In this document: piece by piece, positions 28,276 to 36,193 of the stretch
Numbering within the stretch: position 1 is the first letter of the stretch
Layout: every line of letters starts with the position of its first letter
From: Sciscionella marina DSM 45152
GTDB lineage: Bacteria > Actinomycetota > Actinomycetes > Mycobacteriales > Pseudonocardiaceae
Direction: 5' to 3'
Length of the DNA stretch: 64,000 bases
Assembly: GCF_000379465.1 (NCBI RefSeq)
Contig: NZ_KB905380.1
Coordinates: 682,001-746,000, forward strand
Notes under the pieces: generated by a model
Told to the model about the DNA's origin: nothing
The model's database searches: none
What the model saw: only the letters and a program-made list of their open reading frames with translations
Translations under genes and position numbers: made by a program

Positions 28276-29709
28276 ATGGGCGGCGTGTCCACTACAACCC
28301 TGATCGTGATCATCGCGGTGGTCGTCGTCGTGCTGGCGCTCGCCGTCGTGCTCGGCCTCGTCCTCGCGCGCAAGCGGCGCATCAGCATCCGTGATGACCA
28401 GCAGCTCACCGAGACACCGCAGCAGAAGAGCGGGGGCTACACGGCCAGCTCCGGGTTCAACCTCGCCTCCGGTTCGACCGCGACCGCGGAACCGCCGGTC
28501 GCCGAGGAGCACCCGGCCGCCGCGGAACCGGCCGAGGAGCACCCGGTCGCCGAGCGCACCGAGGTCGACGGTCAGCCCACGGTCGGTGACGACGCCGCCG
28601 TGCCGCGCGACTCCGAGCAGCGCGGGATCGTGGACGTCGGTCTTCCCGAACAAGCTCCGGAACCCGAAACCGCCCCCGAACCCGAGCCGGAGCCGGAACC
28701 AGCGCCGGAACCGGAACCGGAGGCGGAATCGGAGGCGGAGCCCGCGCCGGAAGCGGAGCCGGAAGCGGCGCCGCGCGAGGAGATCGCGCCGAGCGAGGGC
28801 CGCCTCGAACGGTTGCGCGGGCGCCTCTCCCGCTCCCAGTCCACGCTCGGTCAGGGACTGCTCGGCCTGCTCGGCGCCGGGGATCTCGACGAGGATTCGT
28901 GGACCGAGATCGAGGACACGCTGCTGTTGGCCGACCTCGGCTCCGCGACCACCATGGAGGTGGTCGAGAAACTGCGCACCGCGATCAGCACGCGCGGCGT
29001 GCGCAGCGCGGCCGAGGCACGCACGGCGCTGCGCGAGGTACTGGTCACCGCGCTGGACACCGAGGCGGACCGGGCCGTGCGCGCGCTCCCGCACGCGGGC
29101 GGGCCCGGAGTCGTGCTCGTCGCCGGGGTGAACGGCACCGGCAAGACCACGACCACCGGCAAACTGGCCCGGGTGCTCGTCGCACAGGGACGGTCGGTGC
29201 TGCTCGGCGCGGCGGACACCTTCCGTGCCGCGGCCGCCGATCAGCTGGAGACCTGGGGGCAGCGGGTCGGCGCGGAGACCGTGCGCGGCAAGGAAGGCGC
29301 CGACCCGGCCTCGGTGGCCTTCGACGCGGTGCGCAGGGGCGGCGAGTCCGGAGTGGACACCGTGCTGATCGACACCGCGGGACGGCTGCACACCAAGACC
29401 GGACTGATGGACGAGCTCGGCAAGGTCAAGCGCGTCGTGGAGAAGCAGTCCAAGATCGACGAGGTGCTGCTCGTGCTCGACGCGACCACCGGGCAGAACG
29501 GGCTCACCCAGGCTCGGGTGTTCGCCGAGGTCGTGGACATCACCGGGATCGTGCTCACCAAGCTGGACGGCACCGCCAAGGGCGGCATCGTGTTCCAGGT
29601 GCAGCGCGAACTCGGGGTCCCGGTCAAGCTGGTCGGCCTCGGTGAGGGCGCCGACGACCTCGCCCCCTTCGAACCAGCCGCTTTCGTCGACGCGCTGCTG
29701 GCGAACTGA
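28276..29709 (+). CDS. ftsY: Signal recognition particle receptor FtsY
   Basis: 477-aa SRP receptor GTPase. An N-terminal transmembrane anchor (about 8-32) precedes an acidic Glu/Pro-rich linker (to about 170, with PEPEPEP repeats) and the NG domain with VNGTGKTTTTGKLARV, ADTFRAAAADQL, DTAGRLHTKTGLMDEL and TKLDGTAKGGIVF. In mycobacteria ftsY sits with smc, amt and glnB on one strand; here it is inverted and separated, and smc is not present. The stop is followed immediately by a palindromic repeat. Confidence 0.95.
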   Translation: MGGVSTTTLIVIIAVVVVVLALAVVLGLVLARKRRISIRDDQQLTETPQQKSGGYTASSGFNLASGSTATAEPPVAEEHPAAAEPAEEHPVAERTEVDGQPTVGDDAAVPRDSEQRGIVDVGLPEQAPEPETAPEPEPEPEPAPEPEPEAESEAEPAPEAEPEAAPREEIAPSEGRLERLRGRLSRSQSTLGQGLLGLLGAGDLDEDSWTEIEDTLLLADLGSATTMEVVEKLRTAISTRGVRSAAEARTALREVLVTALDTEADRAVRALPHAGGPGVVLVAGVNGTGKTTTTGKLARVLVAQGRSVLLGAADTFRAAAADQLETWGQRVGAETVRGKEGADPASVAFDAVRRGGESGVDTVLIDTAGRLHTKTGLMDELGKVKRVVEKQSKIDEVLLVLDATTGQNGLTQARVFAEVVDITGIVLTKLDGTAKGGIVFQVQRELGVPVKLVGLGEGADDLAPFEPAAFVDALLAN

Positions 29710-29870
29710 GAGTGTGTCTGGGGGCTCTCGTCCGTCGCGAGCGGGAGTCAGATCGGATGCATCGCAAGGCGGAGGAAGGAGCCATAGCGGGGTTCTATGG
29801 CGACTGACGACAACGCCGCGAGGCACCGATTGAACCCGCGCAGCAGGACATGGAGTCCCCAGACATGCTC
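29710..29870. repeat. 161-bp palindromic repeat filling the ftsY/LysR gap
   Basis: The element begins right after the ftsY TGA and ends 2 bp before the convergent LysR stop. Its ends are inverted: GAGTGTGTCTGGGGGCTC (29710-29727) and GAGTCCCCAGACATGCTC (29853-29870). All 18 positions can pair as RNA, with three G-U pairs. Inside is a hairpin GCCATAG / CTATGGC around CGGGGTT. Related shorter copies lie at 18423-18462 and 59684-59742. No transposase; resembles a MITE or REP-type element, possibly a bidirectional terminator. Confidence 0.75.
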
Positions 29871-29872
29871 TA

Positions 29873-30718
29873 CTACCGGCCGAGCCGCTCGCCGATCGCC
29901 TCGGCGAGCGCCGCGGCCGGTCCCTCGGGTTCGGCGTCCTTGGACAGCAGCACGAACTCGATCTCGTCCGGCGCGGGCAGCCCCATCGAGCCGGGCAGCT
30001 CCACCAGCCCGTCCGGGATGAGCGAGCTCGCGTGCAGCATCACGCCCAGCCCGGCCAGCGCCGCGGCGCGCAGGCCGATCAGGCTGCTCGTGCGGCACAC
30101 CGAACGCCAGGACATCCCCTCGCGTTCCAGGGCCTCGAGCGCGAGCTGCCGGGTGACGCTCGGCTTCGGGTACTGCACGAGCGGCACCGACTGGCCCGGC
30201 TCCAGCACCGTGGCCGCCGAGCCGACCCAGGCCAGCCGGTCGCGCCAGAGCAGCCTGCCGTAGCCGGCGTCACGGAGCCGTTTGCCGATCGCGAGGTCGA
30301 GCCGCCCGGCCCGCATCCGCTCGGTGAGCACATCGGAGAGCTCGACGGTCAGCTCCACCTCTACGAGCGGATTGTGCGCCCGGAACCGGCGCAGAATCTC
30401 CGGCAGCGCGGTGAACACCAGGTCCTCCGAAGCGCCGAACCGCACCTTGCCGCGCAACTGGGCGCCCGCGAAATGGCGCAGCGCCCGCTCCCCCGTCTCC
30501 ACGACCGAGCGCGCGAAACCCACCATCGCCTCGCCGTCCACCGTCGGCACGACCGAATGGGTGTCCCGTTCGAACAACGTCGCGCCCACCGCGGCCTCGA
30601 GCTTGCGCACGTGCTGGCTGACCGTGGACTGGCGGCAACCGAGCTGCCCGGCGGCCGCGGTGAAGCTGCGGTGTTCGGCTACGGCGAGGAAGGTGCGGCA
30701 GAGCAGTGGATCGAGCAT
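29873..30718 (-). CDS. LysR-type transcriptional regulator
   Basis: 281-aa LTTR. The N-terminal winged HTH (MLDPLLCRTFLAVAEHRSFT, QSTVSQHVRKLEAAVGATLF) is followed by a two-lobed effector domain (GKVRFGASEDLVFTALPEIL, LDLAIGKRL, GVMLHASSL). Divergent from a transporter gene with a LysR-like dyad between them, so it likely controls that transporter. Effector unknown. Confidence 0.92.
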   Translation of the reverse strand: MLDPLLCRTFLAVAEHRSFTAAAGQLGCRQSTVSQHVRKLEAAVGATLFERDTHSVVPTVDGEAMVGFARSVVETGERALRHFAGAQLRGKVRFGASEDLVFTALPEILRRFRAHNPLVEVELTVELSDVLTERMRAGRLDLAIGKRLRDAGYGRLLWRDRLAWVGSAATVLEPGQSVPLVQYPKPSVTRQLALEALEREGMSWRSVCRTSSLIGLRAAALAGLGVMLHASSLIPDGLVELPGSMGLPAPDEIEFVLLSKDAEPEGPAAALAEAIGERLGR

Positions 30719-30728
30719 ACGGCCAGTT

Positions 30729-30745
30729 TATCGCACTGCGCGATA
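30729..30745. promoter_or_regulatory. LysR-type operator between divergent genes
   Basis: TATCGC-ACTGC-GCGATA, a perfect 6-bp-arm dyad with the T-N11-A layout bound by LysR regulators. It is centred 19 bp upstream of the LysR start and in front of the transporter gene. Confidence 0.6.
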
Positions 30746-30802
30746 GCAGTTAGAGTCGTGATCATACTTCCCAATCACCAGACATACGCGGACAATGGTG
30801 AC

Positions 30803-31834
30803 GTGCAGGTTTTGAGGTTCGGTCGCACCCTGTTGACCAAGACGCGCATCGACGGGTTCATCCTCGCCATCCTGGCGACGGTGGGCATCGCGACCCTGCT
30901 GCCCGCCTCCGGCCACACGGCGGAGGGGTTCTCCGTCGCCACGACCATCGCGGTCGGGCTGCTGTTCTTCCTCTACGGGGCACGGCTTTCCACCAGGGAC
31001 GCGATCCGCGGGCTCGCGCACTGGCGGCTGCACCTGACCGTGTTCGGGGCGACCTATGTACTGTTCCCGCTGCTCGGACTGGCCTCGATCGTTCTCGTGC
31101 CCTGGGCGCTGAGTAACGAGCTCTATCTGGGCATCGTGTTCCTGTGCGTGCTGCCGTCCACGGTGCAGTCCTCGATCGCGTTCACCTCCATCGCCAAGGG
31201 CAATGTGCCCGCGGCGGTGTGCAGCGCCTCGGTCTCCAACATGCTCGGGGTCGTACTCTCCCCGCTGCTGATCGCGCTGCTCATGTCCGGCGGCGGGGCC
31301 GCGTTCGATCTCGGCTCGATCCTCGGCATCGTGCTGCAGTTGCTCGTGCCGTTCGTGGCCGGCCAGCTCGCCCGCCGCTGGATCGGCGGCTGGATCACCG
31401 CGCACGCGGCACCACTCAAACTCGTCGACCGCGGCTCGATCCTGCTCGTCGTGTACACCGCCTTCAGCGAAGGGGTAACCCAGGGAGTCTGGAGCAAGCT
31501 CTCGGTTGACAGGTTGTTCATCCTCATCGGGGTATGCGTGGTTCTGCTCGCGATCATGCTCGGACTCACCACGCTCGCCGGGCGGCTTGCGAAATTCAAT
31601 CGCGGTGATCAAATAACCGCGCTGTTCTGCGGTTCGAAAAAAAGTCTCGCCAGCGGTCTCCCGATGGCCACCGTACTATTCGGCGGACATCAGGTCGGTC
31701 TCATCGTGCTCCCATTGATGTTGTTCCATCAGATTCAACTCATGACCTGCGCCTGGCTCGCCGGTCGGTTCGGCAGGCGGGCCGAGGACCAAAGTCCCGG
31801 CATCGCACGGATTGCGGCCACCCGGTCCGGTTAG
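30803..31834 (+). CDS. SBF-like (bile acid:sodium symporter superfamily) transporter
   Basis: 343-aa membrane protein with about ten helices, of the SBF-like/PF13593 branch: TRIDGFILAILATVGIATLL, FFLYGARLSTRDAIRG, VLPSTVQSSIAFTSIAKGNV, FCGSKKSLASGLPMA and LPLMLFHQIQLM. Substrate unknown; relatives move organic anions with sodium. Start is uncertain between GTG 30758 and GTG 30803; the later one gives the usual family N-terminus. Likely regulated by the divergent LysR gene. Confidence 0.87.
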   Translation: MQVLRFGRTLLTKTRIDGFILAILATVGIATLLPASGHTAEGFSVATTIAVGLLFFLYGARLSTRDAIRGLAHWRLHLTVFGATYVLFPLLGLASIVLVPWALSNELYLGIVFLCVLPSTVQSSIAFTSIAKGNVPAAVCSASVSNMLGVVLSPLLIALLMSGGGAAFDLGSILGIVLQLLVPFVAGQLARRWIGGWITAHAAPLKLVDRGSILLVVYTAFSEGVTQGVWSKLSVDRLFILIGVCVVLLAIMLGLTTLAGRLAKFNRGDQITALFCGSKKSLASGLPMATVLFGGHQVGLIVLPLMLFHQIQLMTCAWLAGRFGRRAEDQSPGIARIAATRSG

Positions 31835-32119
31835 CCGACCGCGTCACATTCGGTGCGGAAAGACGAAAAAACCGGCGCTTCTTCCCGTGCGTCACGCGCA
31901 AGCCTGCAATAATTGAAATACCGTGGGTAGCATTTCCGCTCACCCATGAGGTGTGTGCTGAACCGCTCCGGAAACAGACAGCGCTTTCTTCATAGAAGTT
32001 CGCGAGTTACAGTACTCGAGTCCCCACCGAGGGTGTTGAACCGCGTGCGTTCGGTACTACTTCCTATGAATCGTCGCACAAGTTCGCACGAACCCGCACA
32101 ATCGCGTTAGGCTGTGCAT
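31835..32119. other. Gene-free region before the RES toxin-antitoxin pair
   Basis: About 285 bp with lower GC than the surroundings and no convincing reading frame. It holds short dyads such as CGAGT-TACAGT-ACTCG near 32005 and, close to its right end, the candidate operator and promoter of the antitoxin gene. Confidence 0.5.
32082..32113 (+). promoter_or_regulatory. Candidate autoregulated promoter of the RES antitoxin
   Basis: A dyad GTTCG-CA-CGAAC (32082-32093), flanked by repeated CGCACAA motifs, lies where a -35 box would be. TAGGCT (32108-32113) is a possible -10 box, placing the transcription start at or next to the ATG (32120), so the message may be leaderless. Toxin-antitoxin operons are commonly repressed by their own antitoxin; binding here is inferred. 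Confidence 0.4.
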
Positions 32120-32704
32120 ATGACAATCGCGTTGGAGACGGTGCTCGCGAAGGCCGGACTGAGGGTCGAGGCCGCGCGGTTCGAGACGCTACTCGTGGAC
32201 GCGGCGAAGAAGCTGATCCCGCCGCACCCGGATCCGACTCTGTACTTCACCCCGGAGCAGCGCGCCGCCCTCACCGAGGCCGGACTCGACCTCTCCCCCT
32301 CGGCCGATCAGGACGTGGACCCGCGAGCCCGTTCGGTGGCCGCGCACACGGTGCTGCGCGACGGCGCGCTGAGCGTGACCGATGCGGCGGCACGCATCGG
32401 AGTGGACGGCAGCCGTATCCGGCACCGCCTGATGGACGGCATGCTCGCCGGCTGGAAGGACGGGGGCGTGTGGCGGCTGCCCGCGTGGCAGTTCACCGAA
32501 CGCGGCGTGCTCCCCGGGCTCGAGGTCGTCCTCCCCGCCATCCCACTGGACCAGCCGCCGCTCGCGGTCGCGACGTTCATGTCCACGAGCCAACCGGACC
32601 TGTTGATCGAGAACGAGCAGAGTACTCCCCGCGCCTGGTTACTCGCCGGGGGTGACCCGAACCGGGTCGCGGCCCTCGCCACTACGCTCGGTACCGCGAT
32701 TTGA
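32120..32704 (+). CDS. Xre/MbcA-like antitoxin of a RES toxin-antitoxin pair
   Basis: 194-aa protein upstream of a RES-domain toxin. The middle shows an HTH-like stretch (LSVTDAAARIGVDGSRIRHRL). The C-terminus resembles MbcA/DUF2384 toxin-binding regions (TPRAWLLAGGDPNRVAALA). An N-terminal domain (1-75) is not recognised. ATG at 32120 chosen over GTG two codons earlier. Antitoxin role is inferred from position and the C-terminal pattern. Confidence 0.7.
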   Translation: MTIALETVLAKAGLRVEAARFETLLVDAAKKLIPPHPDPTLYFTPEQRAALTEAGLDLSPSADQDVDPRARSVAAHTVLRDGALSVTDAAARIGVDGSRIRHRLMDGMLAGWKDGGVWRLPAWQFTERGVLPGLEVVLPAIPLDQPPLAVATFMSTSQPDLLIENEQSTPRAWLLAGGDPNRVAALATTLGTAI

Positions 32705-32760
32705 TCACGGAAGCGTCAGCAAGGACCGAGTAAGGCTCGACCCGAGGATTCCCTGAAGCG

Positions 32761-33414
32761 ATGGCAAGGCTCCCCCTGCCACCCGATCACGCGACCCTGC
32801 GCCAGTTGCTGCGCGGCGAGGACGTGATCGTGGTGTCCGACACGACCCGGATCTCCCGGATCTTCACCGCGCGCAGCACGCATTCCCAGTTCTGGAATGC
32901 GTTCCGCACCTTCGGTCCGCTGCCGCACGCCCGGTTCGATCCGCACGAGCCCGGTCCGGACGGCGGCCCGAGCACCAACCCGAACGTCGGGGTCCTCTAC
33001 TTCGGTCTCAGCGTGCGCACCAGTGTGGCCGAGGTCTTCCAGACCACCTCGACCGTCGACCGGGTGACCAAGGGACCGCACCTGGTGGTGCTGCGCCCGC
33101 AGCGCCCGCTGCGCCTGCTCGACCTGACCGGACTCTGGCCGACCCGCGCGGGCGCTTCCCAGGGCATCTCGACCGGGCCGAAGTCCACCACTCATCTCTG
33201 GGCACGGGCCATCCGCTCGGCCTACCCCGATCTCGACGGGCTCTGGTATCGGTCCTCGATGGACTCCGGGGAGCCCGCGCTGTGCCTGTGGGCACCCCAG
33301 GCCGCGGACACGCTGCCCGGGCAGCCGGACTTCCTCGCCCCGCTCAACCACCCCGGTCTCGATGTGCCGCTCGGCCGGATCTGCGAGCAGCTCGGCTACG
33401 TGCTGCTCACCTGA
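32761..33414 (+). CDS. RES-domain toxin (NAD+-degrading type)
   Basis: 217-aa RES domain protein. Characterised RES toxins such as MbcT and ParT deplete NAD+ or ADP-ribosylate targets. Candidate family residues are Arg near 30-33 (RISRIF), Glu91 (VRTSVAEVFQ) and Ser164/165 (WYRSSMDSGEPALCLW). It starts 56 bp after the antitoxin. Its 3' end overlaps the convergent terC gene by 19 bp. Toxicity is inference from the family. Confidence 0.82.
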   Translation: MARLPLPPDHATLRQLLRGEDVIVVSDTTRISRIFTARSTHSQFWNAFRTFGPLPHARFDPHEPGPDGGPSTNPNVGVLYFGLSVRTSVAEVFQTTSTVDRVTKGPHLVVLRPQRPLRLLDLTGLWPTRAGASQGISTGPKSTTHLWARAIRSAYPDLDGLWYRSSMDSGEPALCLWAPQAADTLPGQPDFLAPLNHPGLDVPLGRICEQLGYVLLT

Positions 33415-34385
33415 TCGTCCTCGCTGCCGTCCCGCTCCGCGGCCGCCTCGTCGGCGCGCGATTTACGCAGCGAGAGCACCGTGGTGACGCCGAGCACGCC
33501 GACGATGACGCCGAGCGAGACCCAGTTGTTGATGTCCAGCCAGCCCGGGGCCGCGTGGTACTCGTGCAGCGCGTGCACGACGAGCTTGAGCCCGATGAAG
33601 CCGAGGATCACCGCGAGCCCGTAGGACAGGTAGACCAGCCGGTCGACCAGCCTGCCGAGCAGGAAGTACAGCTGGCGCAGACCCATCAGCGCGAAGGCGT
33701 TCGCCGCGAACACCAGGTAGGCCTCCTGGGTGATGCCGAAGATCGCGGGAATGGAGTCCACCGCGAACAGCACATCCGCCGAACCGATCGCGATGATCAC
33801 CACGAACATCGGCGTGATGTAGCGCTTGCCGCGCATCCGGACGAACGAGTGGTGCCCGTGGAAGTCCTCGGTGACCGGGAACAGCTTGCGCACGAACCGC
33901 ACCGCGAAGTTCTCCGGGTTCGCGTCCTCATCCTTCTTGCGCACCATGCCGACCGCGGTCCAGATGAGGAACGCGCCGAACACGAAGAACACCCAGACGA
34001 AGTTATTGATCAGCTGCGCGCCGACCGCGATGAACAGGCCGCGCAGCACCAGCGCGATGATGATCCCGATCAGCAGCACCCGGTGCTGATGAATCGAGGG
34101 CACTGCGAAACTCGTCATGATCACCATGAAGATGAACAGATTGTCCACCGAGAGCGAGTACTCGGTGATGTACCCGGTGAAGAATTCGATCGCCGGATCC
34201 GAACCGGAAAAATACAGTACGCCGAGCCCGAAAAGGATCGCGCAGCCGACGTAGAACAGTACCCAGCGGGTGGCCTCGCGGGCCGTCACCTTGTGCGGAT
34301 TGTGGTCGACGATGAAGAAATCGACCGCAAACAGCACGATCAGGCCACCGATGGTGGCCAGCCAAACCCAAACGGGTACGTCCAC
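33396..34385 (-). CDS. TerC family integral membrane protein (Mn-responsive)
   Basis: 329-aa TerC/Alx-type membrane protein with about nine helices. The family motif SLSVDNLFIFMVIM and the second acidic helix SADVLFAVDSIPAIFGIT carry conserved Asp residues. Family members, including Alx in E. coli, are implicated in manganese export. GTG at 34385 is preceded by GGAGG with ideal spacing. A yybP-ykoY manganese riboswitch occupies its leader, so expression should rise with Mn2+. Confidence 0.93.
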   Translation of the reverse strand: MDVPVWVWLATIGGLIVLFAVDFFIVDHNPHKVTAREATRWVLFYVGCAILFGLGVLYFSGSDPAIEFFTGYITEYSLSVDNLFIFMVIMTSFAVPSIHQHRVLLIGIIIALVLRGLFIAVGAQLINNFVWVFFVFGAFLIWTAVGMVRKKDEDANPENFAVRFVRKLFPVTEDFHGHHSFVRMRGKRYITPMFVVIIAIGSADVLFAVDSIPAIFGITQEAYLVFAANAFALMGLRQLYFLLGRLVDRLVYLSYGLAVILGFIGLKLVVHALHEYHAAPGWLDINNWVSLGVIVGVLGVTTVLSLRKSRADEAAAERDGSEDDQVSST

Positions 34386-34516
34386 GTCAGACCTCCGGCT
34401 ACGGTCGTGCACCGATAACCGGAGGTCTCCTCCGCCGCGGATTCCGCGACCGGCGTTACCGGGGGCCCATCCTCGGGCCCCGTGCTGACGACAACACCGC
34501 TGTGGGAGTACTCCCC
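34386..34516 (-). promoter_or_regulatory. yybP-ykoY manganese riboswitch controlling terC
   Basis: On the minus strand the leader opens GGGGAGTACTCCC, followed by TCGTCAGCACGGGGC, CCCGGTAACGCCGG and GGCGGAGGAGACCTCCGG, the ordered conserved blocks of the yybP-ykoY aptamer. The 3' strand GACCTCCGG (34419-34427) can pair with CCGGAGGTC (34390-34398), which contains the terC ribosome binding site. Without ligand the site would be hidden; Mn2+ binding would hold the aptamer helix and free it. This implies translational activation. Confidence 0.85.
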
Positions 34517-34689
34517 TCCATTGCGACCAATTGTGAACTATCCCGACACGGGCCGCCACCGAGGGGTGGGCAAACCGGGCATAGGGCGACCGAAATCACC
34601 TGCCGCTCCGCGTTGAAAGTGAATCTTGTGCGAACCTCTCCGCTGCTGTGATACTTCCTCGCAATCCGTCGCCGTATCCGGGAGTGTCG

Positions 34690-36111
34690 ATGCGCGTGCT
34701 CGCCAGAGTGGCTCTCACCCTCGCCGCCTTGTTGTTGCTCGGCTCGCTCTCACTCCCGGCGACCGCACGCGCGGGCGGCACCGACATCCGCGAACAGCTC
34801 GAGCACATCCCAGGGCTCACCGTGGTCGACGAGGCCAAGGCACCCCAGGGCTACCGGTTCTTCCACCTGACGTTCACCCAGCCCGCCGATCACCGTGATC
34901 CCTCCGCAGGCACCTTCCAGCAACGGCTCACCCTGCTGCACCGGGACACCTCGCGGCCCATGGTCATGTACACCAGCGGCTACGCGGTCTCGGAGAAACC
35001 GGCGCGCGCCGAACCGACCGCGCTGGTCGACGGAAACCAGCTGAGCATGGAATACCGGTATTTCGCACCGTCCATTCCCGCGAAACCGGACTGGACGAAA
35101 CAGCTCACGATCTGGCAGGCCGCCGCCGATCAGCACGAGATCATCAAGGCGTTCAAAAAAGTCTACGCGAAGAACTGGATCACCACAGGCGGTTCGAAAG
35201 GCGGCATGACGGCGACCTTTCACCGGCGGTTCTTCCCGGGTGATGTCTCCGGAACGGTGCCCTATGTCGCGCCGAACGACGTGATCGACTCGATCGATTC
35301 CTACAAACCGTTCCTCGCGAAGGTCGGCGGCCGGAAATACGCGCAGTGCCGGGCGGATCTGCAGAGGTTCCAACGGGAATCCCTGCAGCGCCGCGACGAG
35401 CTCGAAAGCCTCATGCGCGCGGAAGCCGAGAAGAAACACGAAACCTTCGGCAATATCGGCTCGCTCGACAAAGCGTTCGAGACCCAGGTGATCGATACGT
35501 ACTTCGGTTTCTGGCAGTACCAGGATCCGAAGAAGGAATGCGGCGCGATTCCCCCGAAGGGCGCGCCCGCCGAGGCCATGTACGGCTTCTACGACAAGGT
35601 CGGTTCGCTGCTGTCCTATTCCGATCAGGAACTGCAGTCCTTCGTGCCGTACTACTATCAGGCCGCGTATCAGCTCGGTTCTCCCGAGGCCTACGACGAT
35701 TATCTGCGCGATCTGCTGCGCTATCCGGGGCTCGACCAGCCCAAGAACTTCCTGCCGAAGCAGGTCCGCCCGAAGCGGTTCGATCCCTTCGCCATGCCCG
35801 ATATCGACTTGTGGGTGCGCACCCAGTCGCAGCGGATGCTGTACGTCTACGGCGGGTACGACCCGTGGAGCGCCGAGCCGTTCGACTGTGGCCTCGGCGG
35901 GGCGGCCCGCGACTGCCACCGTTACTACGTGCCCGGCGGGAACCACGGATCCAGCATCTCGCAGCTGCCCACCGCGCAGCGCACGAAGGCCGAGTCGCTG
36001 GTCCGCGCATGGGCCGGGGTAGATACCGCGGCCAGGTCCGCCGGGCACGCGCCGCGCATCGACCCCGCCTTCGAGGTCGACGAGCTCCGGGCGAAGCGCC
36101 CCGGGCTCTGA
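34690..36111 (+). CDS. Secreted S37-family tripeptidyl aminopeptidase
   Basis: 473-aa peptidase of family S37 (PS-10 type), which removes tripeptides from protein N-termini. Signal peptide at 1-27 (MRVLARVALTLAALLLLGSL). The alpha/beta-hydrolase triad is visible as Ser in TTGGSKGGMTATFH, Asp in YVYGGYDPWSAEPF and His in VPGGNHGSSISQL. ATG at 34690 has GGAG at good spacing; an upstream ATG would prepend a non-signal stretch. The stop codon lies in the first unit of a 15-bp tandem repeat. Confidence 0.9.
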   Translation: MRVLARVALTLAALLLLGSLSLPATARAGGTDIREQLEHIPGLTVVDEAKAPQGYRFFHLTFTQPADHRDPSAGTFQQRLTLLHRDTSRPMVMYTSGYAVSEKPARAEPTALVDGNQLSMEYRYFAPSIPAKPDWTKQLTIWQAAADQHEIIKAFKKVYAKNWITTGGSKGGMTATFHRRFFPGDVSGTVPYVAPNDVIDSIDSYKPFLAKVGGRKYAQCRADLQRFQRESLQRRDELESLMRAEAEKKHETFGNIGSLDKAFETQVIDTYFGFWQYQDPKKECGAIPPKGAPAEAMYGFYDKVGSLLSYSDQELQSFVPYYYQAAYQLGSPEAYDDYLRDLLRYPGLDQPKNFLPKQVRPKRFDPFAMPDIDLWVRTQSQRMLYVYGGYDPWSAEPFDCGLGGAARDCHRYYVPGGNHGSSISQLPTAQRTKAESLVRAWAGVDTAARSAGHAPRIDPAFEVDELRAKRPGL

Positions 36112-36162
36112 TCAACCGGGCTCTGATCAACCGGGCTCTGATCAACCGGGCTGCGATCAACC
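36103..36162. repeat. 15-bp tandem repeat between S37 peptidase and uvrB
   Basis: Four head-to-tail units of GGGCTCTGATCAACC (36103-36117, 36118-36132, 36133-36147, 36148-36162; the last has TGC for TCT at its start). The first unit contains the peptidase stop codon. Each unit carries TGATCA. Fills most of the 82-bp gap between two convergent genes. Probably recent replication slippage. Confidence 0.9.
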
Positions 36163-36193
36163 GGGCGCTGGGCCGGGGCGCGACCGGTGACCG

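Noticed and set aside
28650-28790. Tandem repeat in ftsY
   Set aside because: This is low-complexity coding sequence for the acidic Glu/Pro linker normal in FtsY, not a separate repeat element.
29748-29872. Protein-coding extension (…IEPRYGSFLRLAMHPI) on the minus strand after the LysR gene
   Set aside because: This reading falls in the palindromic repeat and is in a different frame from LysR, which ends at its own TAG.
36103-36170. A repetitive RALIN peptide encoded by the 15-bp repeats
   Set aside because: It appears only in out-of-frame readings of a non-coding tandem repeat between convergent genes, with no start signal of its own.
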